64,000 nt of DNA from Posidonia oceanica (lineage: Eukaryota; Streptophyta; Magnoliopsida; Alismatales; Posidoniaceae): NCBI GenBank assembly GCA_037176725.1, contig JAZBRS010000075.1:73720001-73784000 (forward strand). The letters run 5' to 3'. A program made the position numbers and the translations under genes. The notes beneath the pieces are model-generated. The model worked only from the letters and a program-made list of their open reading frames with translations, had not been told where the DNA came from and made no database searches. Shown piece after piece: positions 11,586-23,949 of this stretch. How positions within the stretch are numbered: position 1 is the first letter of the stretch; the number at the start of each line of letters is the position of its first letter.

Positions 11586-13034
11586 CTATTGATAGTACTT
11601 CTTGAGGTAGCACAAGTTGACCAACTCGGACTGCTCGACTTGGTCCATGTCCTCAAGAGTTATCGCGCCGCCTGAGAAGATCTGTTTAACCACGAAGGGG
11701 CCACGCCAGTTAGGTCGGAATTTGCCTCGACCATCGGGTAAATGAATGGCACGCAGAACGAGATCCCCTGGCTAGAAGCTTCTAGGCCGGACTTTCTTCA
11801 AGAACGCTCTAGCCATTCGTTTATGGCAACAGTGAGCATTATGCATAGCTTGTAGTCTGTGCTCATCAATCAGATTCAGTTGGACGCAGCGGTCTTCGAC
11901 CCATTCTGCCTCTTCCAACTCAGTTTCTCGTAGGATCCGTAGTGAGGGGATCTCTAATTCGACGGGTAATACCGCTTCCATACCGTACACCAGAGCGTAC
12001 GGGGTGGCTCCTGTTGAGGTCCGGATTGATGTCCTGTACGCCCAGAGCGCGTACGGGAGCTTATCATGCCAATCCTTGTGGGTTTCTACCATCTTCTTCA
12101 TGATTTTGATAATATTTTTGTTAGCAGACTCCACCGCTCCATTCATCTGTGGCTGAAAAGGCGAGGACCTGTGATGCTTGATCTTGAAACTCTGCAGGAA
12201 CTCCTCAGTTCTTTTGGCAATGAAGTTTCTGCCATTATCAGAGATGATGGAGTATGGGACCCCGTATCGGGCAACGATATTGTTCCTGATAAACTTTTCT
12301 GTTGCCACTGCGGTGATTGTCTTATAAGAGGCTGCTTCCACCCACTTAGTAAAGTAGTCAATTGCTACCATGATGAAGCGATGGCCGTTTGAAGCAGCGG
12401 GGTGTATTGTGCCAATGACGTCAATCCCCTAGGTGGAGAAAGGCCATGGCGAGGACATGTTGTGCAGCTGATGAGGGGGAGCCTTGATAAAGTTACCATG
12501 GACCTGACAGTTGTGGCATTTACGCACGAACCGGCAACAGTCCGCCTCTATGGTTTACCAGAAATATCCTTGGAGCATGATCTTCTTGGCTAAGAGGACG
12601 CTATTCATGTGCGGGCCACAGGTCCCTGCATGCACTTGAAGCATTAGCGTATTAGCCTCCAGCTTGTCCAAGCAGCGTAATAACATCTGATTGTACGATC
12701 TTCTGAATAGTTGCCCAACCCCTAATACATATTTTGACGCTAGACGTGCCAAAGTTCTCTTATCTTCTGCAGTGGTGCCAGGTGGAAGGCTGCCGGATTC
12801 CAAGAATGCTCTAATGTCGTGATACCATGGCCGCTCTTCTGCCGAATCTGCTTCCTCTATGTTCATGTAATGCGCGGGCTCCTCTATGCAGGTAACTGAC
12901 ACATCTATCATGCTGTTTTCTGGTATACTGAGCCAAGATGCTGGGTTGCTAGTGCGTCTGCATACGCATTCTTTGCTCTGTTCATGTATGTGAAGTTGAT
13001 GCTCCTGAACTCTTCTATTAGCCTCAGCAGGCAT
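11586..13034 (-). pseudogene. Integrase domain of element A pol
   Basis: The minus-strand product has the zinc-binding start (HAGTCGPHMN, then a CxxC-type pair about 30 residues on), the catalytic core with the first Asp in MVAIDYFTKWVEA, the second in IISDNGRNF and the Glu in MNGAVESANKN, then a C-terminal region ending in LCYLKKYYQ at a TAG (11588-11586). It would insert the DNA copy into the host genome. The frame is broken by TAA at 12557-12555, TAG at 12431-12429 and TAG at 11774-11772, and a frameshift near 12960 separates it from RNase H. All catalytic residues remain readable. Confidence 0.93.
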
Positions 13035-13525
13035 TCGTGATATGGCACAAGTTTCGGATCCTTTGTCTTCCAGTCGCCATTCACTTGAGAGATCACCAGT
13101 ATGGCATCGCCATGCACACGCAACTTTTGCGCCTTATGCTCGAGGGCGACTTTCAAACCCAGGATACACGCTTCGTATTCTGCTTCATTGTTTGTGCATG
13201 CGAAAGTCAACTTCCTCGCAAAAGGAATCATCTGCCCCTGGGGTGTGGTCAACACCGCGCCTATGCCTCGACCCTTTTTGTTGACAGCACCGTCAAAGTA
13301 TAGTTGCCATTGCTCTTGCTCCTCAGGGTCTTTCTCCTCAGAGTCCATTGCAAAAAGAATGTCCTCGTCTGGGAACTGAGTCTGGAGTGGCTGGTATTCT
13401 GGCAAAGGAAAATCTGCAAGGTGATCTGCCATAGCCTGGCCCTTCATAGATCTCTGTGTGACGAAGGTGATGTCGTACTGAGATAACAACACCTGCCATT
13501 TGACACATCTGCCCACCAAAGTCGG
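12950..13525 (-). pseudogene. Second (archaeal-type) RNase H domain of element A pol
   Basis: The catalytic pattern is visible: Asp in WQLYFDGAVN, Glu in NNEAEYEACILGL, Asp in HGDAILVISQVNG. A second RNase H between the first RNase H and integrase is the diagnostic feature of Tat-lineage Ty3/gypsy elements. It is preceded by the connection-like LADHLADFPLPEY-type stretch (here MADHLADFPLPEY). A TAA at 13531-13529 separates it from the upstream domain. Confidence 0.9.
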
Positions 13526-13528
13526 CTT

Positions 13529-14793
13529 TTAGAAGAGAAACTTGATAGGATCATGCCGGCACAAGAGCTGAACTGGGTACGCCATCATATAATGCCTCAG
13601 TTTCTGTGCGGCCCAGACAAGGGACAGACAGGTCTTCTCCATTGTGCTGTACCTGGCCTCGCATTCATTAAACTTCTTTCTCAGGTAGTAGATGGCGCGC
13701 TCCTTCCTACCTGATTCGTCGTGCTGGCCCAAGACGGCGCCCATGGAATGCTGCGTGGTAGAAAGGTAGAGAAGCAAAGGTCTTCCTGGCGTGGGAGGGA
13801 CCAGGACAGGAGGTTTGACCAGAAGTTGCTTGATTTTATCAAATGCGGCTTGCACTCCTCGTTCCAGTCAATTTGTGCGTTCTTCTTCAGGAGTTTGAAA
13901 ATAGGCTCGCAGATGGGCGTAAGTTGTGCAATGAAGCGATTGATATACTGTAAACACCCAAGTAGGCCTCGAACCTCCTTCTCGGTTCTAGGGGGTGGCA
14001 TGTCCACGATGGCTTTTGCTTTCATCGGGTCCACTTCAATCCCCCTTTGGCTAACAATGTAGCCCAGAAGTTTGCCAGATGAAATCCCAAACACGCATTT
14101 ACTGGGGTTGAGTCTCAGTTTGTATTTCCTCAATCGGTCAAAGAGCTTCTTCAGGCAAGCAAGGTGATCCTCAGGCTCTTTGGTCTTAGCAATCATGTCG
14201 TCTACATAGACCTCCACTTCTTGGTGCATGAGGTCGTGAAAAAGTGTAGTCATGGCCCTCTGATAAGTTGCGCCAGCATTCTTCAACCCAAACGGCATAA
14301 CTTGATAACAGAAGACCCCCCAGGGGGTGATGAATGAAGTCTTTTCCATGTCTTCTTCTGCCATTTTGACCTGATTATAGCCGGAGAAGCCGTCCATAAA
14401 GGATAGCATCATGTGGCCCGCAGTGTTGTCGACTAGGACGTCAATGTGAGGCAATGGGAAGTCATCCTTGGGGCTCGCCTTGTTCAGGTCCCTGTAGTCG
14501 ATACATATCCGGATCCAGCCATCCTTCTTGGGCACTGGCACGATGTTCGCAAGCCACTCAGGGTAAAGGACGACCTTCAGAAAATTGACATCGAGCTGCT
14601 TCATTATCTCTTCCTTGATCATGAGCAGCCACTGTGGTCGCCATCTTCTCTGTTTTTGCTTTACTGGCTTGGCGTCTGGTTTCAAGGGCAAGTTATGGAC
14701 CACTATTTCGACATCGAGGCCAACAATATCTTCATAAGTCCAGGCGAAGACATCCGCATACTCTTTCAGAAATGCGATGAACTCTATTCTGGC
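13529..14793 (-). pseudogene. Reverse transcriptase and first RNase H of element A pol
   Basis: RT motifs in order are RICIDYRDLNKASPKDDFPLP, FMDGFSGYNQV, TSFITPWGVFCYQVMPFGLKNAGATYQR, the catalytic EVYVDDMIAKT, LRLNPSKCVFG and LLGYIVSQRGIEVDP. RNase H follows with LLLYLSTTQHSMGAVLGQ and YSTMEKTCLSLVWAAQKLRHYM. This enzyme copies element RNA into DNA. A TAG at 14796-14794 separates it from the linker, and a frameshift near 13850 joins RT to RNase H. The YVDD active site is intact. The Asp expected early in the first RNase H appears replaced, as is common when the second domain takes over; that reading is inference. Confidence 0.95.
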
Positions 14794-16512
14794 CTAGGGC
14801 GATAGTAGGGCACTGATGCGAACTTCTTTGGTTTCTTCGGCTGTGCCGAGGTTAACAACCTCTGTTTCTTCCTCAACATGCAGGTTGGGACCTTCTGGAT
14901 CATCGTCATAGGGCCGGAACTCAGGCGATGGGTCATCATTCTCATCCTCGCCTGTATTGTCTTCCTCTCCATATGCAACAAGTTCTGAGAGGATCTCCTT
15001 TTCGAAGGTGGGGTTTGTTATATCAAAGGAGTGTAGATGTTCTGCTTCTTGGCCCTGGTGACGTCTTAGGATGGTCACGCCTACTCGAGTGTTTCTGTAT
15101 CCTCGATGCGCGACCTCTGTCCTGGTGACTTTCCCTGTTTGTTCTGCTGCTGATGACACTGCTGCATGCTCTGCTGATATTACTAAAGGCCTTGCCGATT
15201 CTGCGACTGATACTGCTGATGGCCCTGCTATTGAGACTACTGACAACTCTGTTACTGACTCTACTTTCTGCTCTGTTACTACTGTTGCGTGATCTGCTGG
15301 TGCTTCCTCTTCTGAGTCCGCTAATATGCTTGTGGAGGGTATGTCGGACTGGCGGTTGACCTGGATACTGCCACTTGCTATCTTGCCCAAGTGAGGCATG
15401 TGCTGCACGAGCCACCTAGACCCACCTTCTGGTTGAAGGGTAATGAGCTTGTCTGGTCTAGGGGAGCCCGGCATTACTGAATTTTCTTCCAGGACCATGA
15501 TGGAGGCGTGGTCCTCTCGCAGAGGAGGATCTGTAACCACGGCTTTTCCTTTCCTTTCTGCGGCTTGGTGCTGTGTCAGGTCTTCGGCTATGGACTCGAG
15601 CTGTTCTTGGTAAAGTAGCTCCAAATCAGACATCCATGAATCGACCTGAGCTTCTATCGCCCCTCCTTCTTCCTCATCTGAGGGTGAGTCGACGTAGTAG
15701 GCGCCGGGGGCCTGTGGCACTGGCTCGGCTGAAAGATGGATTGCTGTCCCTGGTATTTGCGTGGTCTGGCTCACGGGCGCGCCTGATAGCGATAGCCTCG
15801 GCATGGGAGACCCAGATAGGCTGGTCAGCGGGGCCACAGATGGGTATGCTGCCAGGGTCACTGTTGCAGTTAGAGGGTAGGCAGAGGTGCTCTTCTGAAG
15901 GCTCAAGGGCCGGGAGACTGTGATGCTCAACTGGTCCTCTGCGACTGGTGATGATGGTGAGAGCGCGGCCTCTGACGCCATAGGGTCCTGCCATGAGAGT
16001 TGCTATTCTGCAGCAGGAGAATGCGTGACTGACTGAACCGGCGGCATTGCCTGAGATGCGGTTACTGAAAAGGGCTGAGTTACGCTGCTGACTTAACTCA
16101 AAGATTGACCCTCCTGAGAGGGTGACAGTTGTACCAATGCGACAGCGGTTGCGAGCGGATTGACTAACTGCGCCTGAGTTGGTACTAGTGATGCTGACAA
16201 GACTGCAGGAAAATCAGAGACTGTCAAATCTACCAAAGGTTCTGCCAAATCTGCTGCTTTATGATCTGTGGAAGGAAGGGCCAGACAAACCGACCGAGGT
16301 GCTGTTGAGTTGGGCTGGCTTTCGCTGCAGGTCCGAGCTGCCCCTGCTGTGCTAGACCGTTCCTCATCCGAGTAGTAGTCCTCAACGCAGACCCAGTCCT
16401 CTTCCGGTGACGGAGAGCTTTGGCATGGCTCCCACTGCACTATGGCTTGAACGGCGCTTGAACCCAGGATACCCGCACTTGTGAAGTTAGCGAGGTTCCG
16501 GAGTGTGATCAT
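14794..16512 (-). CDS. Linker polyprotein region between protease and RT of element A
   Basis: Two long frames (16512-16093 and 15981-14794) encode a low-complexity acidic, Ser/Pro/Ala-rich region. It ends in EVVNLGTAEETKEVRISALL, the conserved lead-in to RT in plant Tat-type pol, so this is real coding sequence of the polyprotein. A TAA near 16090 and a gap of about 110 bases separate the two frames. In Ogre elements an intron between protease and RT is known, and such an intron could lie here, but I cannot place its sites with confidence. Confidence 0.6.
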
Positions 16513-16527
16513 TCTACGATTCTTCGC

Positions 16528-17361
16528 TTACGGGCGCTTGCCTTCATCAGCGTGTGGGTTGTATCCAAGACCCTCATTGTCTCTTCGTTCTTCTGCCACG
16601 ATCGGTTCAGCGATTCCCTGGCCGTATCGCCCGAGTGGCGTCCCCTTGACGTAGCCCCACCTGTGACAGACGTTCTCGACCATCTGAAAAGGGTTGTTGT
16701 GAACGGCCAAGGAGTTGACACGTTCAAGATCTGGTAAAAAGTTAATCGGCTCGCACCGATTAACGCGGTATAAAGCGTTCGAGAGTTCAGGGTCAAAAGG
16801 GACAGTCCGCGAAGAGACAGAGGAAATCGCCTCGATCCGCTCCTTCTCAAAATTCTCTGCCATGACAACGATGACATCGTCACCTCGGCGGAACTTGATC
16901 ATGCAATGGAGGGTTGAGGGGATAACCTGATGCTTGTGGAACCAAGGGCGCCTAAGCAGAAAGTTGAAGTTAGGCTTTAAGTCGATGACGTAGAATTCCA
17001 CATCGAATGTGGCCAGACCAATGATAAGAGGAATAATCAGAATCTCTAGAGCGTCATGGTGGGTATTATCAAAAGCTGAAATCCCCTTTACAGCCGGAGT
17101 AATGTCCTTCGCCTTAAATCCGAGCTTAGTTGCTGTTCGCAAGGGACAGACGTTAAGGCCTGACCCATTATCGATCTACGCAAGGGGGATGCGAAAGTTC
17201 TTGAATTGTACCGTGACGAACAAGGGTTGGTTATGATTAATCCCCGCCAGAGGCAATTCATCACTCGTGAAAGTGATGACCTGGGGTTCTGCAATCATTC
17301 CAACCATGCTTTCCAAGGCGGCAGGTTCTATGGTTTGGGACACACGGGCGGCTTGGAACAC
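16528..17361 (-). pseudogene. Aspartic protease with G-patch-like tail, element A
   Basis: The frame shows FVTVQFKNFRIPLA, a TAG at 17178-17176, then the active-site motif IDNGSGLNVCPL, the form typical of plant Tat proteases. After about 150 residues comes GYVKGTPLGRYGQGIAEPI and a second GLGY, which fits a G-patch (a glycine-rich nucleic-acid-binding motif). Protease processes the gag-pol polyprotein. A G-patch after protease is known in betaretroviruses; here it is inferred from pattern. Only the TAG just before the active site breaks the domain. Confidence 0.85.
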
Positions 17362-17463
17362 GCGAAGAAAAGCCTAACGGTGTTCGGTAGAAGTGTGTAT
17401 CAGGTCCCAAATGGATATGTCGGCTTTAACCCTTTTGAGTTGGGAAGTAATGTCGGCCTTGGG

Positions 17464-20345
17464 CTAGCCCTTCTTGGTGGTAGGGAGTGAGGCCTTGGGG
17501 ACAGGTTCAGCTATGGTGGATTCAAGGGGTTGGCCTGGAGGTGGTAGGGTTGTAGGCTGGCCTAAGGGATGAGGTGTTGCAGGTTCTGGATAACTAGGTC
17601 TAGCCACTGGTGCTGGGGGTTTGTAAACCCCCCCCCATCGTGTCACTTCCGCACACATTTCTGTGGCGTATCTGTAAGGTACGCGATGGGTATCCCGGGT
17701 TAGGTTAATAACCACGGGAGCACGTGCAGCGAGCACGAGAGGGGCTACAGGGGTGCCTATTGGTTGAGGAAGGCATGGATAGGAGGATTGCTGGGAAGGC
17801 AAACGGGGTGGGGATTGAGGTCTTGCAAACAGGTGCACAGGAGACCCTAGCTGAGGTCTGGCTAGGAGATGTATTGGGGATACTGGCTGCGGGTTACCTA
17901 GCCGGTGTACTGGGGCTTGAGCCCGAGAAAGCATGGTGGCTGGTGCAGAGGAGCGCTCCGGCCTGGTGCGCGGTCGGATCATATGAACGCCTAACTCGGA
18001 GCCAGCGACAACAGCAAGATAAAGAGAGACCGGAAAGGGAGTAGAAACATCATGGATAAGCTCGGAAGGATCTACCACAGATGTGGGAGATCTAGAAGGA
18101 AACAGGGAGCGGATTCCTGAGGTCCCTACGCCTCCTGAATAGGAGTGCTCGGGCAGGGGCTGGTGAACAATATTAGCTGGGGTAGATGCTGATGCAGATG
18201 CATGAGATGGTGTAGAAGTGGACGCGTCGTGCGTGTCGATCACAATCGTTCTTGATTCGATCAAATCCTGGATAGCGTTCTGGTGAACAACATCATGAAT
18301 GCATGACGCTTCGATGAAAATCGCAGAAAAGGTTCGCCTTAAACCAATGTGGTAGTGGGTTTGGTGGCGGGCGAACCTCCGGAAACTTCAGGAGCGACGC
18401 AACCTTCGGGAGGACAGCGGTGAGCGGTTCCACTAGTGGGGCAAACTTCTGCTTCTCAACGGGTGGCCGTCTCGGCCTCTGGAATTGTCCTTGCTGAACC
18501 GGTACGGCAGGATAGACCGGTCGAGCGGTGGTAGCGATTTGTGGTGTGGGGTGTGTCCTAGGTGCAGGCGCGTAATAGATCTGAAGAGGGGCAGACCAGG
18601 ACGCCAGACGAACAGGTGCAGCAGGGGAGTCGACGTACGCAACAACAGGCTTCGGCGGATCCTTTCTCTTGGGACGATTGTTGTTGATGCCGTTGTTGTT
18701 GTTGATGGCGCTGCTGCTGCTACTGTTACTGCTGGCGGGGGCCTGCCTGGCAAGCACAGAGAGTGAAGGGAAGTTGCCACTCCGCAACGAACTCTCTACG
18801 CGAGTGCCAGCTCGGATCAATGCAGTGAAGATTGTGACAGGTTGGAAGCTAAGCAAAGCTCCGGTGGACGGCTGTGCCCCTTTTATAATGATCTTGATAG
18901 ACTCCTCGTCAGAGGGCCTATCTCGAACTTGCGAGGCAAGGGCACGCCAGCGGCCGACGTACTCCCCGAACGGCTCGCTTGGATTCTGCTTGGTTACGAT
19001 CAGGTCTGCGCGCTTTGGGACTAGATCGAGGTTAAAGGAATACTGTTCCAAGAACGCCTGGCTTAGGTCGTTCCATGTCCTAATTGCAGACATGTCAAGT
19101 GAGGTGAACCACTTGAGGGCTGGACCGGACAAACTGTTTTGGATCAGGCGGATCAGCAACCTCTCGTCTGCCTAGAGCTGGGCGAGATCACCGCAGTACG
19201 CCTTTAGATGGGTTATAGGGCAGCCCCTACCATCATACTTCTCAAAGTCCGGGATTTTGAACTTTGGAGGGAGTACCGCCTCTGGGAAACAATAGAGGTC
19301 TCGGAACTGGTAGGTCTGATGGTCTGTGCCCTGCACTAGACGCAGTGCTTTCTCCAGAACATCCATCCTGTTGTTGATGGGGTCTGGAATGACTGCCACA
19401 GGTGATGGGGCAGCGGGGGCAGGGACCACGTATGCCGATTGGGTCGCACCGAGGTGCTCCTCCGGATCTACCATCACATCGCTTGGTGACGCGAGGTGAT
19501 GGCTGGCATACCCGTGCTGTGGTGGAGTGCAAGGGGGATGCCTGTGGAATTCTGAACCTGATGCAAAGGGGGAGGATAGATGGTATGCTGTGCGGTGGGT
19601 GCAGAATGCTGGAGCAACAGCGGTCGCACCGGTGCGGTGCCGGGGGGTGGGCCTGCGAGATACTGTGCTCCCACGAGTCCGAATGACTGGCCACCAGGTG
19701 GCGGAGGTGCATGCTGTGTGTGGTGCGGTGCAGATGCAAGAGGCGGGATACGTGCCCCCATCGCCGGAACTGTGAGTAGTTGAGACGACGGTCTAGGCGG
19801 AAGTGTAGAGTGCAATGCATGATGTACGAGAGCAGGCCGCACAGGAACCTCAGGACCAACAGGAAGGGAAGAAGGGCGGACAGATAGAGCCATACCCTGC
19901 AGCCGCTGGATAGTGTCCATCAGATACTGGTACTGCTCTTCAGGTGTCCCGTCGGTGGGAACACTGAATTCCAGTGCCGGCGAGGGGCCAGAGCCAAGAG
20001 ATCCGGACTGTCTAGGAGATTGGAGTCCTAGGGCGAGAGTCGCCGCAGCAGCAGATGGGGTGTCAAAAGCGACAAATCCCTGAGAAGGTGGGGTCAGAGG
20101 CGCCTCCGGAATACGAGAAGTGGTCATCAAGATAGACTCGGCGACCGGATCAGGAGGAGCGAGCGTCTGCCACTGTCCCATAGCAAACTGGGGTGCCCCA
20201 AACGACAGGGGGGAAATCCTGGCGTCACAGGGGGCACAGAGGGGTTAGAAACGGGAGTCGGAGGGGCCGGAGTGGAAACCACCTCTGAGGCAAGGGTAGG
20301 GGGTTCGACGGTGCGCTGGGCCATTGCTGACCGAGAGCGAGTCAA
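17464..20345 (-). pseudogene. gag polyprotein of element A
   Basis: Frames join from 20345 (MTRSRSAMAQRTVEPP) through a C-run frameshift near 20205, 20181-19474 (Pro/Ser/His-rich), and 19477-19172 to 19159-18293. The last pair holds the retrotransposon gag core: KFKIPDFEKYDGRGCPITHLKAY, a TAG at 19174-19172, LSGPALKWFTSLD, WNDLSQAFLEQYSFNLD and PSEPFGEYVGRWRALA. The segment 18264-17464 continues as a Pro-rich tail ending shortly before protease. Gag forms the particle that packages element RNA. I see no clear CCHC zinc knuckle; NLFCDFHRSVMHS near 18300 may be a degenerate remnant. Confidence 0.88.
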
Positions 20346-21624
20346 AATGGGGCTGCGATGAGCGAAAAACGGACGGACTCTACGAGGAGCTATGCTCGCA
20401 ACGGCGAGTAGCTCAGAAAGAGATGGTCGAGCACAGGTGTCTCAGCAGAGGTGTCAGTAAGGGGAGGAACCCGAGTTCCAAGGATATCGCTTACTGAACT
20501 CTGTTAAGGACACAACAGAAAACCGGGATTAGGAACAGAAAATGAAATGCAAAATGCACTAAATCGTGGCATGAATGACATGTATGCTCTCCAGCATGCT
20601 CTCTCTCACCAATCCAGTGTTTCCTAGCAGGTAGTCTACTCCGGATATCCACAAGTGTACGGGTCACCGACTCAGGTCAGAAAAGTAGGTCCCCTGTCTA
20701 ACTCCCGGCCCAAAGCTCAGGTAATAACAGGGTGGTGCGTTGGTGGCCTCAACCTCGCCTAAGCGTAGGAAGTACCCTCCACTAGCACCGACACGACCCC
20801 TGACACGGGGGACAGACCGACCGACTCACACCATGCCAAAGCATCGGAGTGAGAGGCTAGAACCATCCTTCGCAGACTGATAGGTGGACTCAGATGAGAA
20901 GATGCATGTCCTATATGATGCTTCATGCAAATGATTAAAGTCTTTTATCTTGCGTATTTTATTAACTCCAGGAGGGTGCAAGTGTGTTGATGGCTCTAGT
21001 TAACCCTAGATCTTATTTTTACTTGCTATTTTTAATTAACCACAGGAAAAGCAATCAGTCTCTACTATCCTAGGCATGGTATGTGCAAAAGGGAAGAAAA
21101 TCAACCAAATATGGCAGGCAACAACATACAACAGAGCAAAAGGCAAGTGCATAGCATGTGCGAGTGTTCGTGAGCATGATAGTGAAGGGAAAGCATTCAT
21201 CATGTCAAAAGGCATGTATACAGAGCATGTGCGTGTGTAGTGACATAGCAAATGTGTAAAAGAAAGCATTCATCATTCAAAAAGCATGTATTGTTGCCAA
21301 ACAAGTATGTAGACATGCATTGTGCAGGAAATAAAGCAATAATAAGCAAACAAGATAAAGAAAGGTGAAGACAAGTAAGCATTAAAGCAGATAAGAACAG
21401 AAGCACCGGATAAAGCAAGTAAACAAGCACAAGAGACAGAGCAGAGCAAGGCAAAGCAAGCGAGGGAGGTGCTAAGCCTAAGCAGAGTAGCCATAAGGCG
21501 ACTCGCTAGGGGTTGGCACAGAGGAGCAAACAGACAAGCAAACAAAACACAAAGGCAGACAAAGACAAGCAAAGCTGCAAAAGACAAGCAAGCGAAAGCC
21601 GAAAACGAAAGCCGGAGTCAAATA
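20346..21624 (-). other. 5' leader of element A, no gene seen
   Basis: This untranslated leader lies between PBS and gag. The part next to the PBS (about 21300-21600) is rich in GCAAACAAG-like motifs. A splice-acceptor-like CTTTTGCAG on the minus strand ends at 21575. ORFs look incidental. Confidence 0.6.
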
Positions 21625-21642
21625 TCCCCAGCGGAGTCGCCA
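21625..21642 (-). promoter_or_regulatory. tRNA primer-binding site of element A
   Basis: Minus strand TGGCGACTCCGCTGGGGA begins three bases after the LTR end (...GGATTACA). This sequence is the PBS form I recall for Ogre/Tat elements, usually described as complementary to tRNA-Arg. It fixes the 5' LTR boundary and the element orientation. Confidence 0.88.
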
Positions 21643-22284
21643 CTGTGTAATCCCAGTGTTCAGATCGTCCATGCACACTGCCAAAGCTCGCGTGCACCGA
21701 TCAGAATCAGGCTCACTATTAGCGGCTATGTCCGAGAAGGAAGACTTAACTCGAAAACATTTAAAAAAGGAAAAAGGGGAAGAAAAGAAGAAGATAAGAC
21801 AAAATCGGAGTCGCCACCAAGTCTATTAGATCGGGAGACAAGGAAAATCGGGGAAATGCGTGAATAATCACGCGAAACCAAGCAAAAGATGCAATGCAAG
21901 GCAATGCAGAACAAATGAGATGCAAATGAATGCAAATGATGTGACTCGTGCCTAGGATAAGGGCAATATGGTCATTACGGGCCAAGAGAGAGGGCAAGGA
22001 CTCCTGTTACGTGCGGGGAAGGTGTTAGGCACCCCCGACACGCCCGAGAATCGGTCTTTCTAGGCTTACGCTCACAAACTATCTAAATGCTCATAGGTGT
22101 GCTCTAAGTGACGAATGCAATGCAAGAAAGTAAACGTGCAATCTAATCGCTCAGCAATGCTGTCTGTGTTCCGAACTGGGCGAAACCTGGCTCGTGAGAA
22201 CTCCAAGCAGTAAGCATCACGGCACTATAAGCAAATGCAGGCGACAAAACAAAATGGCGGTGAAAACAGGCAATGCGCGCGATA

Positions 22285-23595
22285 TGCAAGAGAAAACATG
22301 CAAAAAGGTGCAAGAAAACAAAGCGGCACGTAAAACGGTGCAAGAAAACCAATCTGGCATGCAAAACGGTGCAAGAAAAAAAGCGGCACGCAAAACGGTG
22401 CAAGAAACAAAGCCTGACACGCAAAACGGTGCAAGAAAACAAAGCGGCACGCAAAACAGTACAAGAAAATAAAGTGGCATGCAAAACGGTGCAAGAGACA
22501 AAGCTGGCACGCAAAACGGTGTAAGAAAAAAGTCGGGCATGCAAAACGGTGCAAGAAACAAAGCGGCACGCAAAACGGTGCAAGAAAAAAAGCGGCACGC
22601 AAAATGGTGCGAGAAACGAAGTTGGACACGCAAAACGGTGTAAGAAAACAAAGCGGGCACGCAAAACGGAGCAAGAAAACAAAGCGGCACGCAAAACGTT
22701 GCAAGAAACAAAGCTTGACACGCAAAACGGTGCAAGAAAACAAAGCGACACGCAAAACGGTACAGGAAAATAAAGCGGCACGTAAAACGGTGCGAGAGAC
22801 AAAGCTGGCACGCAAAACGGTGTAAGAAACAAAGTCGGGCACGCAAAACGGTGCAAGAAATAAAGCGGTACGCAAAACGGTGCAAGAAAAAAAGCTGCAC
22901 GCAAAACGGTGCGAGAAACGAAGTTGGGCATGCAAAACGGTGCATGAAAACAACGCAGCAGGCAAAACGGTGCGAGAAATAAAGCGGCACGCAAAATGGT
23001 GCAAGAAAACAAAACGGTATGCAAAATGGTGGAAGCAACAAAGCGGGCACGCAAAACGGTGCAAGAAAACAAAACGGCACTCAAAACGGTGCGAGAAACA
23101 AAGCCGGGCATGCAAAACGGTGCAAGAAAAGAAAGCGGACACGCAAAAAGGAGCAAGAAACAAAGCGGCACGCAAAACGGTGCAAGAAAAAAAGAGGTAC
23201 GCAAAACGGTGCGAGAAACGAAGTTGTGCATGCAAAACGGTGCAAGAAAACAACACGGCACGCAAAACGGTGCGAGAAAGAAATCGACACGCAAAACGGT
23301 GCGAGAAACGAAGTTGGGCACGCAAAACGGTGCAAGAAAACAACGCGACAAGTAAAACGGTGTAAGAAAGAAAGCAGCACGCAAAACGGTGCAAGAAAAC
23401 AAAGCGGCTGGGAAAACGGTGGAACAAACAAAGCAGGCACGCAAAACGGTGCAAGAATTCAAAGCGGCTCGAAAAACGGTGCGAGAAACAAAACCATACA
23501 CGTAAAACGGTGCAAGAAAAGAAGCGAGCACGCAAAACGGTGGGAGAAGCAGAGCGGCATGCAAAACGATGCAAGAAACAAAGCGAAAAGTAGTG
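22285..23595 (-). repeat. 30-bp tandem array inside the LTR of element A
   Basis: Roughly forty copies of a unit of about 30 bp built around CACGCAAAACGGTGCAAGAA, with small length changes between units. Because the unit is near a multiple of three and lacks stops, all frames of both strands stay open and give false proteins of up to about 500 residues. The same array recurs in the two solo family-A LTRs. Confidence 0.95.
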
Positions 23596-23949
23596 CAAAA
23601 GCCATGCAATGCAAATGATGTGCAAAAGGTGCTGCCGAGGTTCAGGAGGACTTACCTTAAAAATCTGACGCCCGATCTGAAATCTGATTGGTCCCTGCTG
23701 AAGAGCGCTCCGCCGGGGTCGCCCAGGTAGCTTAGCTGAGAAGATCCAACGGCCGGATCCGAAGATATCCACACTTCAAGGCAGGAGGCCAGAACAGGGG
23801 AGAAGATAAGATCTAAGTGTAAGAGGGACCTAAGGGGTGTGCAAAACAGGTCTTCCCGTTCAAACGGGAGCTAAGAATGCTTGAGTGTATGCAAGGGATG
23901 CCAGATGCAAGGATGCAATGTGTGCGGAATGCAAGAAGAGACTTAGGGA

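Noticed and set aside
14446..14805. Plus-strand ORFs opposite pol (for example 14446-14805 and 12066-12392)
   Set aside because: Shadows of the minus-strand RT and integrase frames, which carry all the motifs.
22285..23595. CRISPR-like array of 30-bp repeats
   Set aside because: Units are contiguous without unique spacers, there are no cas genes, and the setting is a plant retrotransposon.
22143..23772. Long minus-strand ORFs (488 and 515 codons) with FACRFVSCTVLRA-like repeats
   Set aside because: They come from a 30-bp tandem array that lacks stops in several frames on both strands. No known domain, and the same array gives different false proteins in other LTR copies.
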